From Clostridia bacterium (GTDB taxonomy: Bacteria > Bacillota > Clostridia > Oscillospirales > CAG-272), in the NCBI GenBank assembly GCA_017443595.1, contig JAFSYU010000033.1:137414-201413 (forward strand): a DNA stretch of 64,000 bases, written 5' to 3'. Shown piece after piece: positions 24,717 through 34,549 of the stretch. Under the pieces are notes generated by a model that was not told the DNA's origin, ran no database searches, and saw nothing but the letters and a program-made list of their open reading frames with translations. A program made the position numbers and the translations under genes. Within the stretch, counting starts at the first letter, position 1; each line of letters begins with the position of its first letter.

Positions 24717-27700
24717 ATGTATAACAAGGTAGACACGTCTTTGGATTTCGTCTCGCGCGAAAAAGCGGTAAGAGAATTCTGGGAGAAAAACAAAATATTT
24801 GAAAAAAGTATGAGCCTGCGTGAAGGCAAGGAAGATTTCACATTTTATGACGGACCTCCTACGGCAAACGGCAAGCCGCATATAGGTCACGTTCTGACGC
24901 GCGTCATAAAAGATATGATACCGCGCTACAGAACGATGAAGGGTTATCACGTCCTGCGCAAAGCCGGCTGGGACACCCACGGTCTGCCCGTTGAGATAGA
25001 GGTCGAAAAGATACTCGGCTTAAACGGCAAGGATCAGATAGAACAGTACGGACTTGAGCCGTTTATCAAAAAATGCAAAGAGAGCGTCTGGAAATACAAG
25101 GGCATGTGGGAGGATTTCTCCGGCACGGTCGGCTACTGGGTCGATATGGACAACCCTTATATCACCTACGACGACAACTATATAGAATCAGAATGGTGGG
25201 CGTTAAAAGAAATATGGAACAAAGGCCTGTTATACAAAGGCTTCAAAATAGTTCCGTACTGCCCGCGCTGCGGCACGCCGCTTTCATCCGCCGAGGTATC
25301 GCAGGGCTACAAGACGGTTAAGGAGCGTTCCGCCGTCGTAAGATTCAAATGCAAGGATGAAGACGCGTATTTCTTAGCATGGACCACAACGCCGTGGACG
25401 CTTCCGTCCAACGTCGCGCTCTGCGTAAACCCCGACGACACGTACGTCAAGGTAAAATGCGTTGACGGATATACCTATTACATGGCAAAAGCGCTGCTTG
25501 ATACCGTTTTGGGAAAACTTGCCGAAAACGGTGAAAAAGCGTACGAAATACTGGAAGAATACAAAGGCAAAGACCTTGAATATAAAGGATACGAGCCGTT
25601 ATTTGATTCGTCCGCTAAAGTTGCGGAAAAGCAGGGCAAAAAGGGATTTTTCATAACCTGCGACGGCTACGTTACGATGTCCGACGGTACGGGCATAGTC
25701 CACATAGCGCCCGCCTTCGGTGAAGACGACGCGAACGTCGGCAGAAAATACGATCTGCCGTTCGTCCAGCTGGTCAACGGTAAGGGCGAGATGACCGAGG
25801 ACGCACCGTGCGCCGGAATGTTCGTAAAGGACGCCGATCCCGAACTTATAAAACAGCTTAAGACAGAGGGCAAGCTTTTTGACGCGCCTAAATTCGAGCA
25901 CGAATATCCGCACTGCTGGCGCTGCGACACGCCGCTGATATACTACGCACGCGAATCGTGGTATATAAAAGAGACCGCCGTCCGCGACGATCTTTTAAAG
26001 AACAACGACACGGTCAACTGGATACCGGAATCCATAGGCAAAGGCCGTTTCGGCAACTGGCTTGAAAATATACAGGACTGGGCGATCTCCCGCAACAGAT
26101 ACTGGGGCACGCCGCTCAATATATGGGAATGTGAATGCGGCAATCTCGAGTGTATCGGCTCCCGCGCGGAACTGGCTGAAAAAACAGGCGATCCCGATAC
26201 GGCGAAGGTCGAGCTCCACAGACCGTATATAGACGAAGTGACGTTCAAATGCGCAAAGTGCGGCAAGACCATGCACAGAGTTCCGGAGGTCATAGACTGC
26301 TGGTTCGACTCCGGCGCCATGCCGTTCGCGCAGTGGCACTATCCTTTTGAAAATCAAGAGCTTTTCAAAACGCAGTTCCCGGCGGATTTCATTTCGGAAG
26401 CAATAGACCAGACGCGCGGCTGGTTCCACTCACTCATGGCGGAATCAACGCTGTTATTCAATCAGAGCCCTTATAAAAACGTTATAGTTTTAGGTCACGT
26501 ACAGGATGAAAACGGACAGAAAATGTCCAAATCCAAAGGCAACGCCGTTGACCCGTTCGAGGCGCTCGACGCGCACGGCGCGGACGCGATACGCTGGTAT
26601 TTCTACTCTAACAGCGCGCCGTGGCTGCCGAACCGTTTCAGCAAGACGGCTGTCGTTGAAGGTCAGCGCAAATTCATGGGAACGCTTTGGAATACGTACG
26701 GATTTTTCGTACTGTATGCAAATATAGACGAATTTGACGCGTCAAAGCATCAGCTTGAATACGACAAGCTCCAGGTCATAGACAAGTGGGTCTTATCAAA
26801 GCTGAATTCTCTTGTCAAGACCGTTGACGATCATCTTGATAATTACAGGATAACAGAGACGGCAAGAGCCATGGAGAAATTCGTGGACGAGTTGTCAAAC
26901 TGGTACGTACGCCGCTGCCGCGAGCGTTTCTGGGCTAAGGATATGACGGACGACAAGATAGCCGCGTATATGACGCTTTATACGTGCCTTGTAACGTTTG
27001 CGCAGCTTTCCGCGCCGCTTATACCGTTTATGGCGGAGCAGATATATCAGAATCTCGTAGCAAATCTTGACAAAACCGCGCCGGAATCCGTGCATCTGTG
27101 CGATTTCCCGACCGTAAACGAAAAGCTGATAGACCTTGAGCTTGAAAAAACGATGGACGAAGCGGTCAATATAGTATCTCTCGGCCGCGCCTGCAGAAAC
27201 GCCGCCGTTATAAAGAACCGTCAGCCGCTGTCGGTAATGTATATAAACGCGCCGACTAAGCTGAACGAATTCTATACTGATATAATAAAAGACGAACTCA
27301 ACGTCAAATCCGCGCAGTTCACGGACGATTTAAGAGCTTTCACAACGTATTCTTTCAAACCGCAGCTTAAAACTCTCGGAAAGAAATTAGGCAAAAATAT
27401 AAACGCTTTCCGTGAATATCTTACGACGGTAGACGGCAACGCCGCGATGGACGAGATAAACGCGACCGGCGGCATAAAAGTAACGCTTGACGGACAGGAG
27501 CTGTTCATAGAAAAAGAGGACCTTTTGATAGACGCCGCAAAGGTGGAAGGGTATGAATCCATATCCGATTTCGGCGTGACGGTAGTGCTTGATACGAAAC
27601 TGACCGAAGAGCTTATCGAAGAGGGCTTTGTGCGCGAGGTGATATCAAAGCTCCAGACCATGCGTAAAGACGCGGGATTTGAGGTAATGGACAGAATAAA

Positions 27701-27869
27701 CGTAACGCTGCAAGTCTGCGACAAGATCAAAGTGTACGTAGAAAAGAATATGGAACAGATCAAAGACGAAACTCTGGCTGATAACGTATCGTTTACAGAG
27801 CCCGCGGGTTACGTCAAGGACTGGAACATAAACGGAGAAGATTCGGTATTCGGAGTGGAAAAAGTCTGA
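24717..27869 (+). CDS. ileS: Isoleucyl-tRNA synthetase, eukaryote-like (type 2) length
   Basis: It charges tRNA-Ile. The 1050-residue protein is longer than the usual 920-940-residue bacterial form and resembles the type 2 (eukaryote-like) IleRS class. P-P-T-A-N-G-K-P-H-I-G-H with the HIGH signature is near residue 50 and K-M-S-K-S near residue 601. Cys pairs C-P-R-C-G and C-A-K-C-G are candidate zinc sites. The editing domain (T-T-T-P-W-T-L-P-S-N) is intact. AAGGAG precedes the start, directly after the leader terminator. Confidence 0.97.
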   Translation: MYNKVDTSLDFVSREKAVREFWEKNKIFEKSMSLREGKEDFTFYDGPPTANGKPHIGHVLTRVIKDMIPRYRTMKGYHVLRKAGWDTHGLPVEIEVEKILGLNGKDQIEQYGLEPFIKKCKESVWKYKGMWEDFSGTVGYWVDMDNPYITYDDNYIESEWWALKEIWNKGLLYKGFKIVPYCPRCGTPLSSAEVSQGYKTVKERSAVVRFKCKDEDAYFLAWTTTPWTLPSNVALCVNPDDTYVKVKCVDGYTYYMAKALLDTVLGKLAENGEKAYEILEEYKGKDLEYKGYEPLFDSSAKVAEKQGKKGFFITCDGYVTMSDGTGIVHIAPAFGEDDANVGRKYDLPFVQLVNGKGEMTEDAPCAGMFVKDADPELIKQLKTEGKLFDAPKFEHEYPHCWRCDTPLIYYARESWYIKETAVRDDLLKNNDTVNWIPESIGKGRFGNWLENIQDWAISRNRYWGTPLNIWECECGNLECIGSRAELAEKTGDPDTAKVELHRPYIDEVTFKCAKCGKTMHRVPEVIDCWFDSGAMPFAQWHYPFENQELFKTQFPADFISEAIDQTRGWFHSLMAESTLLFNQSPYKNVIVLGHVQDENGQKMSKSKGNAVDPFEALDAHGADAIRWYFYSNSAPWLPNRFSKTAVVEGQRKFMGTLWNTYGFFVLYANIDEFDASKHQLEYDKLQVIDKWVLSKLNSLVKTVDDHLDNYRITETARAMEKFVDELSNWYVRRCRERFWAKDMTDDKIAAYMTLYTCLVTFAQLSAPLIPFMAEQIYQNLVANLDKTAPESVHLCDFPTVNEKLIDLELEKTMDEAVNIVSLGRACRNAAVIKNRQPLSVMYINAPTKLNEFYTDIIKDELNVKSAQFTDDLRAFTTYSFKPQLKTLGKKLGKNINAFREYLTTVDGNAAMDEINATGGIKVTLDGQELFIEKEDLLIDAAKVEGYESISDFGVTVVLDTKLTEELIEEGFVREVISKLQTMRKDAGFEVMDRINVTLQVCDKIKVYVEKNMEQIKDETLADNVSFTEPAGYVKDWNINGEDSVFGVEKV

Positions 27870-27876
27870 TAATTAT

Positions 27877-28758
27877 ATGGATATGATCATAAAAATTATC
27901 GTATCTCTGATACTTGCGGTAATGTCGCTTATGAATTCGTATTTTACAGCCAAACCGCCTGATACGGCGCCGGTCACACCGCAAAAGTCCGTAAAACAGC
28001 TTGTTGAGGAAATGGTCGTCACCTACGGCTATTATGAAACGCCCGCGATCGCCAAAGCGGATAAACTTCTAAAACAAATAAAAGAAGCGGACCAAAAAGA
28101 AGGCGAGCGCTGGGCAAAAATAATGGATATGTGGCGCGCAGGATTGCGTCAGCCGCTTAATTACGACGTTTTGACGGACGGATTGCCTGATACTGACGAG
28201 CTTTGCATAGTCGTTTTGGGTTTTCAGCTCCTTGACGACGGCGGTATGCGAAACGAGCTTATAAAAAGGCTTGAAGTCGCGCTTGCAAGCGCAAACAAGT
28301 ATAAAAACGCGTATATCGTCTGTACCGGCGGAGGCACGGCGACAAACAACAAGACGCTGACGGAAGCCGGGCAAATGGCAAAATGGCTGGTATCGAACGG
28401 TATCGAGGAAAAGCGTATTATAGTAGAGAACAAGTCGGAAACGACGGCGCAAAACGCTATATATACATATGAGATACTTACAAAAAACTATCCGCAGGTA
28501 AAAAAACTTGCAATAGTATCAAGCGATTATCATATTGAACCGAGCATACTTTTCTTTGAAGCCGTATCAATACTGCGCGGAGCGGAGGGTACGGATAAAG
28601 AGCTGAAAGTCGTATCAAACGCCTGCTGGAAAGCGCCGGAACAAACGCTTTCCGTACTGTTCCGCGCCGGAGGGCTGATAGAGATAACCGGAGATGAGAC
28701 AACGGCGAAAAAGATATATAACAGGACGTATGATTTTGAATCCGTGTCGCCGTTTTAA
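27877..28758 (+). CDS. YdcF-family (DUF218) protein
   Basis: The 293-residue protein has an N-terminal membrane anchor or signal (residues 1-22) and a linker. From about residue 107 it has the DUF218 (ElyC/SanA/YdcF) fold: I-V-V-L-G-F-Q, R-L-E-V-A-L, C-T-G-G-G-T, E-x-x-S-E-T-T-A-Q-N-A and S-S-D-Y-H. Such proteins act at the envelope; their substrates are poorly known. It lies 7 bases after ileS with no strong ribosome binding site, and is probably co-transcribed with it. Confidence 0.85.
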   Translation: MDMIIKIIVSLILAVMSLMNSYFTAKPPDTAPVTPQKSVKQLVEEMVVTYGYYETPAIAKADKLLKQIKEADQKEGERWAKIMDMWRAGLRQPLNYDVLTDGLPDTDELCIVVLGFQLLDDGGMRNELIKRLEVALASANKYKNAYIVCTGGGTATNNKTLTEAGQMAKWLVSNGIEEKRIIVENKSETTAQNAIYTYEILTKNYPQVKKLAIVSSDYHIEPSILFFEAVSILRGAEGTDKELKVVSNACWKAPEQTLSVLFRAGGLIEITGDETTAKKIYNRTYDFESVSPF

Positions 28759-28791
28759 CGAACACCCGAAGATGCATAATACGGTGATTTT

Positions 28792-29157
28792 ATGGATAAA
28801 AAGAATATAATTCCGACTGTTTTCTTTATAATTTCGATCGTTCTTCTTGTTATTTCCGTTGCTTTATCTGTGATCGCGGTAATGATCTTAACGTTTCGCC
28901 CGGATACCGGTACTGCCGATGAACCGACATCATTTATAGGTGTCGTTTTAATTGCAATATATCAGGCTATCGGTTCTGTCTACGTTATAATACTTGATTT
29001 TATAACGTCCTTTTCAGCGACGCTGTTTGCAATGCTTTCATCAAAAAAAGCTCCGGAAAAATTCAGAATACCCGGCAGAATAACAGCTGTGATATCGTTT
29101 TTGATTTGTATTTTTGCCTTACTGTTTTTCGTTTTGATTGTTTTCGGTATAATATAA
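28792..29157 (+). CDS. Small three-helix membrane protein
   Basis: The 121-residue protein has three clear transmembrane segments: about residues 8-32, 45-75 and 97-120, with a Lys/Arg-rich loop (S-S-K-K-A-P-E-K-F-R) before the last. No domain is recognised. It lies 33 bases after the YdcF gene and ends at a strong bidirectional terminator, so it is probably the last gene of the ileS transcript. Confidence 0.7.
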   Translation: MDKKNIIPTVFFIISIVLLVISVALSVIAVMILTFRPDTGTADEPTSFIGVVLIAIYQAIGSVYVIILDFITSFSATLFAMLSSKKAPEKFRIPGRITAVISFLICIFALLFFVLIVFGII

Positions 29158-29164
29158 AAAACCA

Positions 29165-29197
29165 CGGCGCGGTCAATAAAACCGCGCCGCAGTTTTT
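29165..29197. terminator. Bidirectional intrinsic terminator
   Basis: CGGCGCGGT (29165-29173) pairs with ACCGCGCCG (29181-29189), followed by T5 on the plus strand and preceded by A-rich sequence that gives a T-run on the minus strand. It serves both the ileS transcript and the converging arg operon. Confidence 0.9.
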
Positions 29198-29213
29198 ATA
29201 AAGGAAATAACAA

Positions 29214-30383
29214 TCACTGTTTTGCACAGACGTCTTTTATAACGCCCAGAGCTTTTATTAAAAGTTCTTCCGGTATGTTCAGAGCCGGGAGCAGACGGAG
29301 TATCCCGTGTGCGGCGGTGAGGCAGAGAACGCCGTTCTGCAAGCATTCTTTAACGACGTCCGATACGGGACGCGTTGTTTTTACGCCTACCATAAGCCCG
29401 AGACCCGTAACGCTTTCAATTCCGGGAGCGCCTGTAAGTTCTTTTTTTATGATCTCGCCTTTTTTTGCAACGTCAGCCATAAGTTCGTCCGTTATCTGTG
29501 ACATAACGTAATTTGCCGCGGCGCACGATACGGGATTTCCGCCGAATGTAGAGCCGTGATCTCCGTATTCAAACACGTCCTGCAGTTTTTCGTTTAAAAG
29601 CGTTGCGCCTATCGGAAGACCGCCGGCAAGACCCTTTGCCGTTGTTATGATGTCCGGCTGCAGGCCGTAATTCATATAAGAATACAGTTTTCCCGTCCGT
29701 CCGTTTCCGGTCTGTACTTCGTCAACTATTGTTAAAATATCGTGATATTTTGCAAAATCAAACAGCTCGTGTACGTATTCCGGATCAAGCGGAACGACGC
29801 CGCCCTCGCCCTGTATACATTCTATCATAAACGCGGCTACTTTGTATTTTGCCGTTATCGCTTCAAGCTCGTAAATGCTTTCAGCGGTCGCGTGAACGAA
29901 GCCGGGCGTCAGCGGCTGGAAATTCTCGTGGAATTTCGGCTGTCCCGTCGCGGCAAGCGTCGTCAAAGTCCTGCCGTGGAAGCTGTTGTTCAGCGTTACT
30001 ATCGTGTAATGCTCGCTGTTTTTCGTCTGCGCGGCGTATTTACGCGCGGCTTTTATGGCGCATTCGTTGGCTTCCGCGCCGGAATTTGAAAAGAAGACTT
30101 TTTTGTAACCCGTGCGCTCGCAAAGCGTTTTTGCAAGCAGCGCGTCCGGTTCCGTATAATACAGGTTTGACGTGTGCTGCAGCTTCATTATCTGTTCGGT
30201 CACGGCATTTATCCAGCCGTCCGGGCTGATGCCGAGAGAAGTGACGCCTATGCCGGAGCCTAAATCTATATATTCCTTACCGTCCGTACCGTATAAGACC
30301 GATCCTTTTCCGTGAGTAAACTCAACGGGAAAGCGGTTGTAAGTGTGCGCTATATACTGTTTATCAAGTTCTGTAATACTCAT
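29214..30383 (-). CDS. argD: Acetylornithine aminotransferase
   Basis: A class III PLP aminotransferase that makes N-acetylornithine from N-acetylglutamate semialdehyde. The 389-residue protein shows F-F-S-N-S-G-A-E-A-N-E near residue 96, I-V-D-E-V-Q-T-G near residue 218 and the PLP lysine in T-T-A-K-G-L-A-G-G near residue 245. It is last in the argCJBD operon; its start overlaps the argB stop by ATGA. Confidence 0.96.
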   Translation of the reverse strand: MSITELDKQYIAHTYNRFPVEFTHGKGSVLYGTDGKEYIDLGSGIGVTSLGISPDGWINAVTEQIMKLQHTSNLYYTEPDALLAKTLCERTGYKKVFFSNSGAEANECAIKAARKYAAQTKNSEHYTIVTLNNSFHGRTLTTLAATGQPKFHENFQPLTPGFVHATAESIYELEAITAKYKVAAFMIECIQGEGGVVPLDPEYVHELFDFAKYHDILTIVDEVQTGNGRTGKLYSYMNYGLQPDIITTAKGLAGGLPIGATLLNEKLQDVFEYGDHGSTFGGNPVSCAAANYVMSQITDELMADVAKKGEIIKKELTGAPGIESVTGLGLMVGVKTTRPVSDVVKECLQNGVLCLTAAHGILRLLPALNIPEELLIKALGVIKDVCAKQ

Positions 30384-31246
30384 TTCTTTGTACCCGTTAC
30401 CATTGTGCCGGCGCCTTCATCCGTCAGAAGCTCCATAAGTATGGAGTGCGGTATGCGCCCGTCCATTATTACTACGTTTAAAACGCCCTTTGAAAGAGCT
30501 TCCGTACAACAGTCCACCTTCGGTATCATGCCGCCGGATATAACTCCGGATCTTTTCAATTCTTCGGCTTCATCCGGTGTTATTGCCGGTATAAGCGTTC
30601 CGGGATCGTCTTTGTCAAGCAGTATCCCCGCCGTATCAGTCATCATTATAAGTCTTTCGGCTTTTAAGGCTCCGGCGATATACGCGGCGGCGGTATCGCC
30701 GTTTATGTTGAAAGTGTCGCCTTTGTCGTCACAGCCGATAGTTGAGATCACAGGAATGTATCCCGCGTCAAGCAGATCGGATACCGGCTTAATATTTATA
30801 TTTTTTATTTTACCTACGTATCCGAGCTTTTCATCCATCACCTCCGCCTGGATCAGCTTTCCGTCTACACCGGATAAACCTACGGCGTTTCCGCCTTTTA
30901 TCTCAAGCAGCTTTACAAGCGTTTTGTTCACCTTTCCGGCAAGCACCATCTGAACGATATCCGCCGTCTCGGCGTCCGTTACTCTCAAGCCGTTATAGAA
31001 CTCGGGCTTTTTATCGAGCTTCACCATAAGATCGGTTATCTCCGGACCGCCGCCGTGCACGAGCACGACTTTTACGCCTATAAGCCAGAGGAGAACTATA
31101 TCCTCCATGACCTGTTCTTTTAAGATCGGACTGACCATCGCGGCGCCGCCGTATTTGATCACGACCGTTTTTCCGTTATAATTTTTGATGTACGGAAGAG
31201 CCTGAGTTAAAACCTCCGCCCTCTCCGAGTTTGAAAGATTTGACAT
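30380..31246 (-). CDS. argB: Acetylglutamate kinase
   Basis: It phosphorylates N-acetylglutamate. The 288-residue protein shows V-I-K-Y-G-G-A-A-M near residue 30, L-V-H-G-G-G-P-E-I near residue 62 and, near the end, G-G-M-I-P-K-V. An N-terminal helix before the first motif is typical of hexameric, arginine-inhibited enzymes, so feedback control by arginine is likely. It is the third gene of argCJBD, 12 bases after argJ. Confidence 0.96.
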   Translation of the reverse strand: MSNLSNSERAEVLTQALPYIKNYNGKTVVIKYGGAAMVSPILKEQVMEDIVLLWLIGVKVVLVHGGGPEITDLMVKLDKKPEFYNGLRVTDAETADIVQMVLAGKVNKTLVKLLEIKGGNAVGLSGVDGKLIQAEVMDEKLGYVGKIKNINIKPVSDLLDAGYIPVISTIGCDDKGDTFNINGDTAAAYIAGALKAERLIMMTDTAGILLDKDDPGTLIPAITPDEAEELKRSGVISGGMIPKVDCCTEALSKGVLNVVIMDGRIPHSILMELLTDEGAGTMVTGTKK

Positions 31247-31258
31247 GATATGACCCCT

Positions 31259-32473
31259 TTACGTGCGGTAATCGCCGTTTATCTTTACGTAATCATACGT
31301 AAGATCACAGCCCCATGCTTTTGACGAATTATCTCCGTCGTTTAAATTTACTATAATATCTATTTCTGATTCCGTAAGTATCTTTTTTGCGTCGTCTTCC
31401 GAAAAATCAACGCCGGATCCGTTTTCGCAAACTTTTATTTTTCCGGCTTTGCTTTCAAAGTAAACGTCTATCTTGTTTACGTCAACGTCCGCGCCCGAAT
31501 AACCTATGGCACAGAGCACGCGCCCCCAGTTTGCGTCCGCGCCGAACATCGCGGCTTTCAGCAGTGAAGAGCAAACTACGGATTTTGCAACGGTCTTTGC
31601 GTCGGTAAGCGTTTTTGCGCCGGAAACCGAACATTCGAGCAGTTTTGTCGCGCCTTCGCCGTCACCTGCTATCATTCTGCACAGAGTTACGGTCACGGTG
31701 TTGAGCGCTGCCATGAATATTTTGAAATCCTCATCTTTATCCGTTATTTTTTTGTTGTTCGCCATACCGTTTGCAAGCACTGCGACCATGTCGTTCGTCG
31801 ACGTGTCGCCGTCAATGCTCAGCATATTGAAAGTGTTCTGTATATCGGCAGACAGCGCGTACTGCAGTATTTCCGGGGAAATATCAACGTCGCTTGTTAT
31901 GAATACGAGCATCGTAGCCATATTCGGATGTATCATTCCGCTGCCCTTTGCAATGCCGCCTATCTTGCAAGGTACGCCGCCTATCTCAAATTCAACGGCA
32001 ATTTCTTTTTTGACCGTGTCCGTCGTCATTATGCCTTCCGCGGCGTCGTCGCAGCCGTCTTTTGACAACGCTTTGACAAGCGGTTTTATACCTTTTTCAA
32101 AAGGCTCTATACTCATTTTCTGACCTATAACTCCGGTGGAAGCCACGACTATGTCGTCAGCTTTTATACCAAGCTCCGAAGCAAGCAGAGAACACGTCTG
32201 CTCGGCTATCTCAATGCCGTTGCTATTGCACGTGTTGGCGTTGCCGCTGTTGCATATCACAGCCTGCGCGTATCCGTTTGAAAGATGATTTTCAGTCACC
32301 GTAAGCGGCGCGCCTTTTACGAGGTTGGTCGTGTATACCGCGGCGGCGGCTGCCGGTACTTCGCTGTATATAAGCGATAAATCTTTTTTTATTTTATTGT
32401 GCCTTATGCCGCAGTGGACTCCGCTTGCGGTAAAGCCTTTTGCGGCGCATATGCCGCCGTTTACTGTTTTCAT
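31259..32473 (-). CDS. argJ: Bifunctional ornithine acetyltransferase / N-acetylglutamate synthase
   Basis: It recycles the acetyl group between acetylornithine and glutamate. The 404-residue precursor contains the self-cleavage site N-M-A-T-M-L near residue 190, where the Thr becomes the catalytic N-terminus of the beta chain. K-G-S-G-M-I-H-P precedes it. The presence of ArgJ means the acetyl cycle is used instead of a separate ArgE. Its start overlaps the stop of argC by 4 bases. Confidence 0.96.
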   Translation of the reverse strand: MKTVNGGICAAKGFTASGVHCGIRHNKIKKDLSLIYSEVPAAAAAVYTTNLVKGAPLTVTENHLSNGYAQAVICNSGNANTCNSNGIEIAEQTCSLLASELGIKADDIVVASTGVIGQKMSIEPFEKGIKPLVKALSKDGCDDAAEGIMTTDTVKKEIAVEFEIGGVPCKIGGIAKGSGMIHPNMATMLVFITSDVDISPEILQYALSADIQNTFNMLSIDGDTSTNDMVAVLANGMANNKKITDKDEDFKIFMAALNTVTVTLCRMIAGDGEGATKLLECSVSGAKTLTDAKTVAKSVVCSSLLKAAMFGADANWGRVLCAIGYSGADVDVNKIDVYFESKAGKIKVCENGSGVDFSEDDAKKILTESEIDIIVNLNDGDNSSKAWGCDLTYDYVKINGDYRT

Positions 32474-33372
32474 AATATCAATCCCTTTGTCTCTACTTCG
32501 TTAAGTATAATATTCATATTCTGTATCGCCGCGCCGGACGCGCCCTTGCCCAGGTTGTCGTATACGGCGCACAGAACAGCTCTTTCACTGTTTCCGTGTA
32601 CGTAAACGTACATTGAATCTTTGCCGGATAACGTTCCGGCTGATACAAATCCGTTTTCCGACGCGTCTTTGTACCGGATCACGCCGTTATAAGTATCCGA
32701 ATATATTTCTTTTATTTTTTCAATATCTACGTCAAACAGCGGTACCGTCACTTCCATACCGGAGTAAAACGGCGCGACCGCCGGGCAGAAGACCGGAGCG
32801 TTGTCAAGTCCGCATATCGCTTTCATTTCCGGCAGGTGCTTGTGACTTTGTGAAAGCCCGTACTGTCTCGGCGCTTCATACAGAACGTTTCTGTCTTCAC
32901 TCTCGTATTCGGCTATCATCTTTTTGCCGCCGCCGGAATAACCGGTAAGAGAAAAGCAGGATAACAAAGCGGTCTTATCTATTATTCCGTTTGATATAAG
33001 CGGAGCGACCAGCGCTATGAATCCGCTTGCGTGGCATCCCGGATTTGCTATCCGCTTTGAAGATCTTATTTTATCTTTCTGACCTTCAAGCTCCGGCATA
33101 CCGTAGACCCAGCCGTCTGCTACTCTGTGCGCCGTGGACGTATCTATTACCACGGTGTTTTCATCCGCAAGAGATACGGCGTTTACCGCCGCGTCGTCCG
33201 GCAGACAGAGAAACGTGATATCGGATCTTCGCACAGCATCCGCGCGTGCGCTGTCGTCTTTACGCAGCTGATCGGGTAAAGTTATTAGTTCAATATCGGA
33301 GCGGGCGCTCAAACGGTCGTATATTTTCAACCCGGTCGTTCCCGCTGCTCCGTCGATAAATACTTTTGCCAT
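32470..33372 (-). CDS. argC: N-acetyl-gamma-glutamyl-phosphate reductase, type 2
   Basis: It reduces N-acetylglutamyl phosphate with NADPH. The start I favour is the ATG at 33372, with GAGG 6 bases upstream; the resulting 300-residue protein begins M-A-K-V-F-I-D-G-A-A-G-T-T-G, the NADP loop. The active Cys lies in N-P-G-C-H near residue 110. About 310 residues is the size of the shorter type 2 class. It is the first gene of argCJBD, just downstream of a promoter with an ARG box. Confidence 0.94.
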   Translation of the reverse strand: MAKVFIDGAAGTTGLKIYDRLSARSDIELITLPDQLRKDDSARADAVRRSDITFLCLPDDAAVNAVSLADENTVVIDTSTAHRVADGWVYGMPELEGQKDKIRSSKRIANPGCHASGFIALVAPLISNGIIDKTALLSCFSLTGYSGGGKKMIAEYESEDRNVLYEAPRQYGLSQSHKHLPEMKAICGLDNAPVFCPAVAPFYSGMEVTVPLFDVDIEKIKEIYSDTYNGVIRYKDASENGFVSAGTLSGKDSMYVYVHGNSERAVLCAVYDNLGKGASGAAIQNMNIILNEVETKGLIL

Positions 33373-33384
33373 ATTCATCCTCAC

Positions 33385-33430
33385 TGAATAATTATGCACA
33401 TATTATACACCATAATGCATAAATTGTCAA
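33385..33430 (-). promoter_or_regulatory. argC promoter with ARG box
   Basis: On the minus strand TTGACA (33430-33425), 17-base spacer and TATAAT (33407-33402). TGAATAATTATGCA at 33385-33398 differs in one base from the palindromic ArgR/AhrC half-site pair TGAAT-N4-ATTCA and sits over the transcription start. A second partial site TGCATATTTTATGCA lies upstream at 33457-33471. Repression by ArgR with arginine is predicted. Confidence 0.75.
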
Positions 33431-33590
33431 TAGGAATTTATAAAAAAATAAAAATCTGCATATTTTATGCAAATATACGTATAAAAACCGGATTTTTGTG
33501 TATTTTACCCAATAAAAATGCGAATATAAACGCGCGGTAAACAGCAAAAAAATACGCGGTAAACATTACTTAACTTTAATGTTAAAAAAG

Positions 33591-33619
33591 TTGACAAGCA
33601 TAAGCGGGATTTATATAAT
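33591..33619 (+). promoter_or_regulatory. Sigma-A promoter of the yicC cluster
   Basis: Perfect TTGACA (33591-33596), 17-base spacer and TATAAT (33614-33619), 34 bases before yicC. An inverted repeat TTAACTTTAATGTTAA lies just upstream at 33570-33585 and could be a regulator site. Confidence 0.9.
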
Positions 33620-33652
33620 ATTATTCAGAATAAATATAAAAGGAAGTTTATT

Positions 33653-34540
33653 ATGCTTAAAAGTATGACAGGCTACGGCAGAGCCCGTGAGCGCATTGAC
33701 GGATACGACATAACAGTTGAGGTAAAGTCCGTCAACAACAGAACGCTTGACGTTTCAGTCAGACTGCCGAGGGTCTATACGTTCGCGGAGGAACGCATAA
33801 AACCACTTTTGCTCGCCTGCGGCGTGACCCGCGGAAAAGTTGACGTGTACGTTTCCGTTGATATCCCTCAGACGGAGGGAGAGATATTGTCGCTTGACGC
33901 GGACTATGCGGAAATGTATATAAACGCTTTGAAAGAACTGCGCGATAAGTTCGATCTGCCGGACGATATTTCGGTAATGAAAGTAGCCGAGAACAGGGAT
34001 CTGTTCACGGTAACGAAAAAAGAAGACGATCTTGAAGCTGACTGGGAACGCATCAAAACCGTACTTACGGAAGCGATAGGATACTTTGACGAAGCGAGAC
34101 GCGCCGAGGGCGCGAGACTTACCTCGGACGTAAAGCTGAAGCTCGAGACGATCTCAAAGACCGTAGACAGTATTGACGCAAAATCCGGCGACGCGGTAAA
34201 GGAATATGAAGCAAGACTGTTGAAGAAACTTAAGGACACGCTTGCCGAGGTGGGCGCGGCGGTCGACGAGAGCCGCGTGATAACCGAGTGTGCGATATTC
34301 GCTGACAGAGTCGCAACTGACGAAGAGCTCGTGCGCCTGCGTTCTCATATCAAAGCGTTTACGGAAATACTTGACGGAGACGGACCTGCCGGTCGCAATC
34401 TTGATTTCTGGTGCCAGGAGATGAACCGTGAAGCGAATACCACCGGCTCAAAAGCGCAGAACCCGGCGATAACCGCTGACGTGGTCGCCATAAAATGCGA
34501 GCTTGAGAAGATACGAGAGCAGATACAGAATATCGAGTGA
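33653..34540 (+). CDS. yicC: YicC/YloC family endoribonuclease
   Basis: The 295-residue protein matches the YicC family from end to end: M-T-G-Y-G-R-A at the start, S-V-N-N-R-T-L-D near residue 27, and F-W-C-Q-E-M-N-R-E-A-N-T near residue 258. YicC-type proteins are stress-linked endoribonucleases. AAAGGAAG precedes the start. It opens the conserved cluster; spacing to remA is 9 bases. Confidence 0.95.
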   Translation: MLKSMTGYGRARERIDGYDITVEVKSVNNRTLDVSVRLPRVYTFAEERIKPLLLACGVTRGKVDVYVSVDIPQTEGEILSLDADYAEMYINALKELRDKFDLPDDISVMKVAENRDLFTVTKKEDDLEADWERIKTVLTEAIGYFDEARRAEGARLTSDVKLKLETISKTVDSIDAKSGDAVKEYEARLLKKLKDTLAEVGAAVDESRVITECAIFADRVATDEELVRLRSHIKAFTEILDGDGPAGRNLDFWCQEMNREANTTGSKAQNPAITADVVAIKCELEKIREQIQNIE

Positions 34541-34549
34541 GGTAAAATA

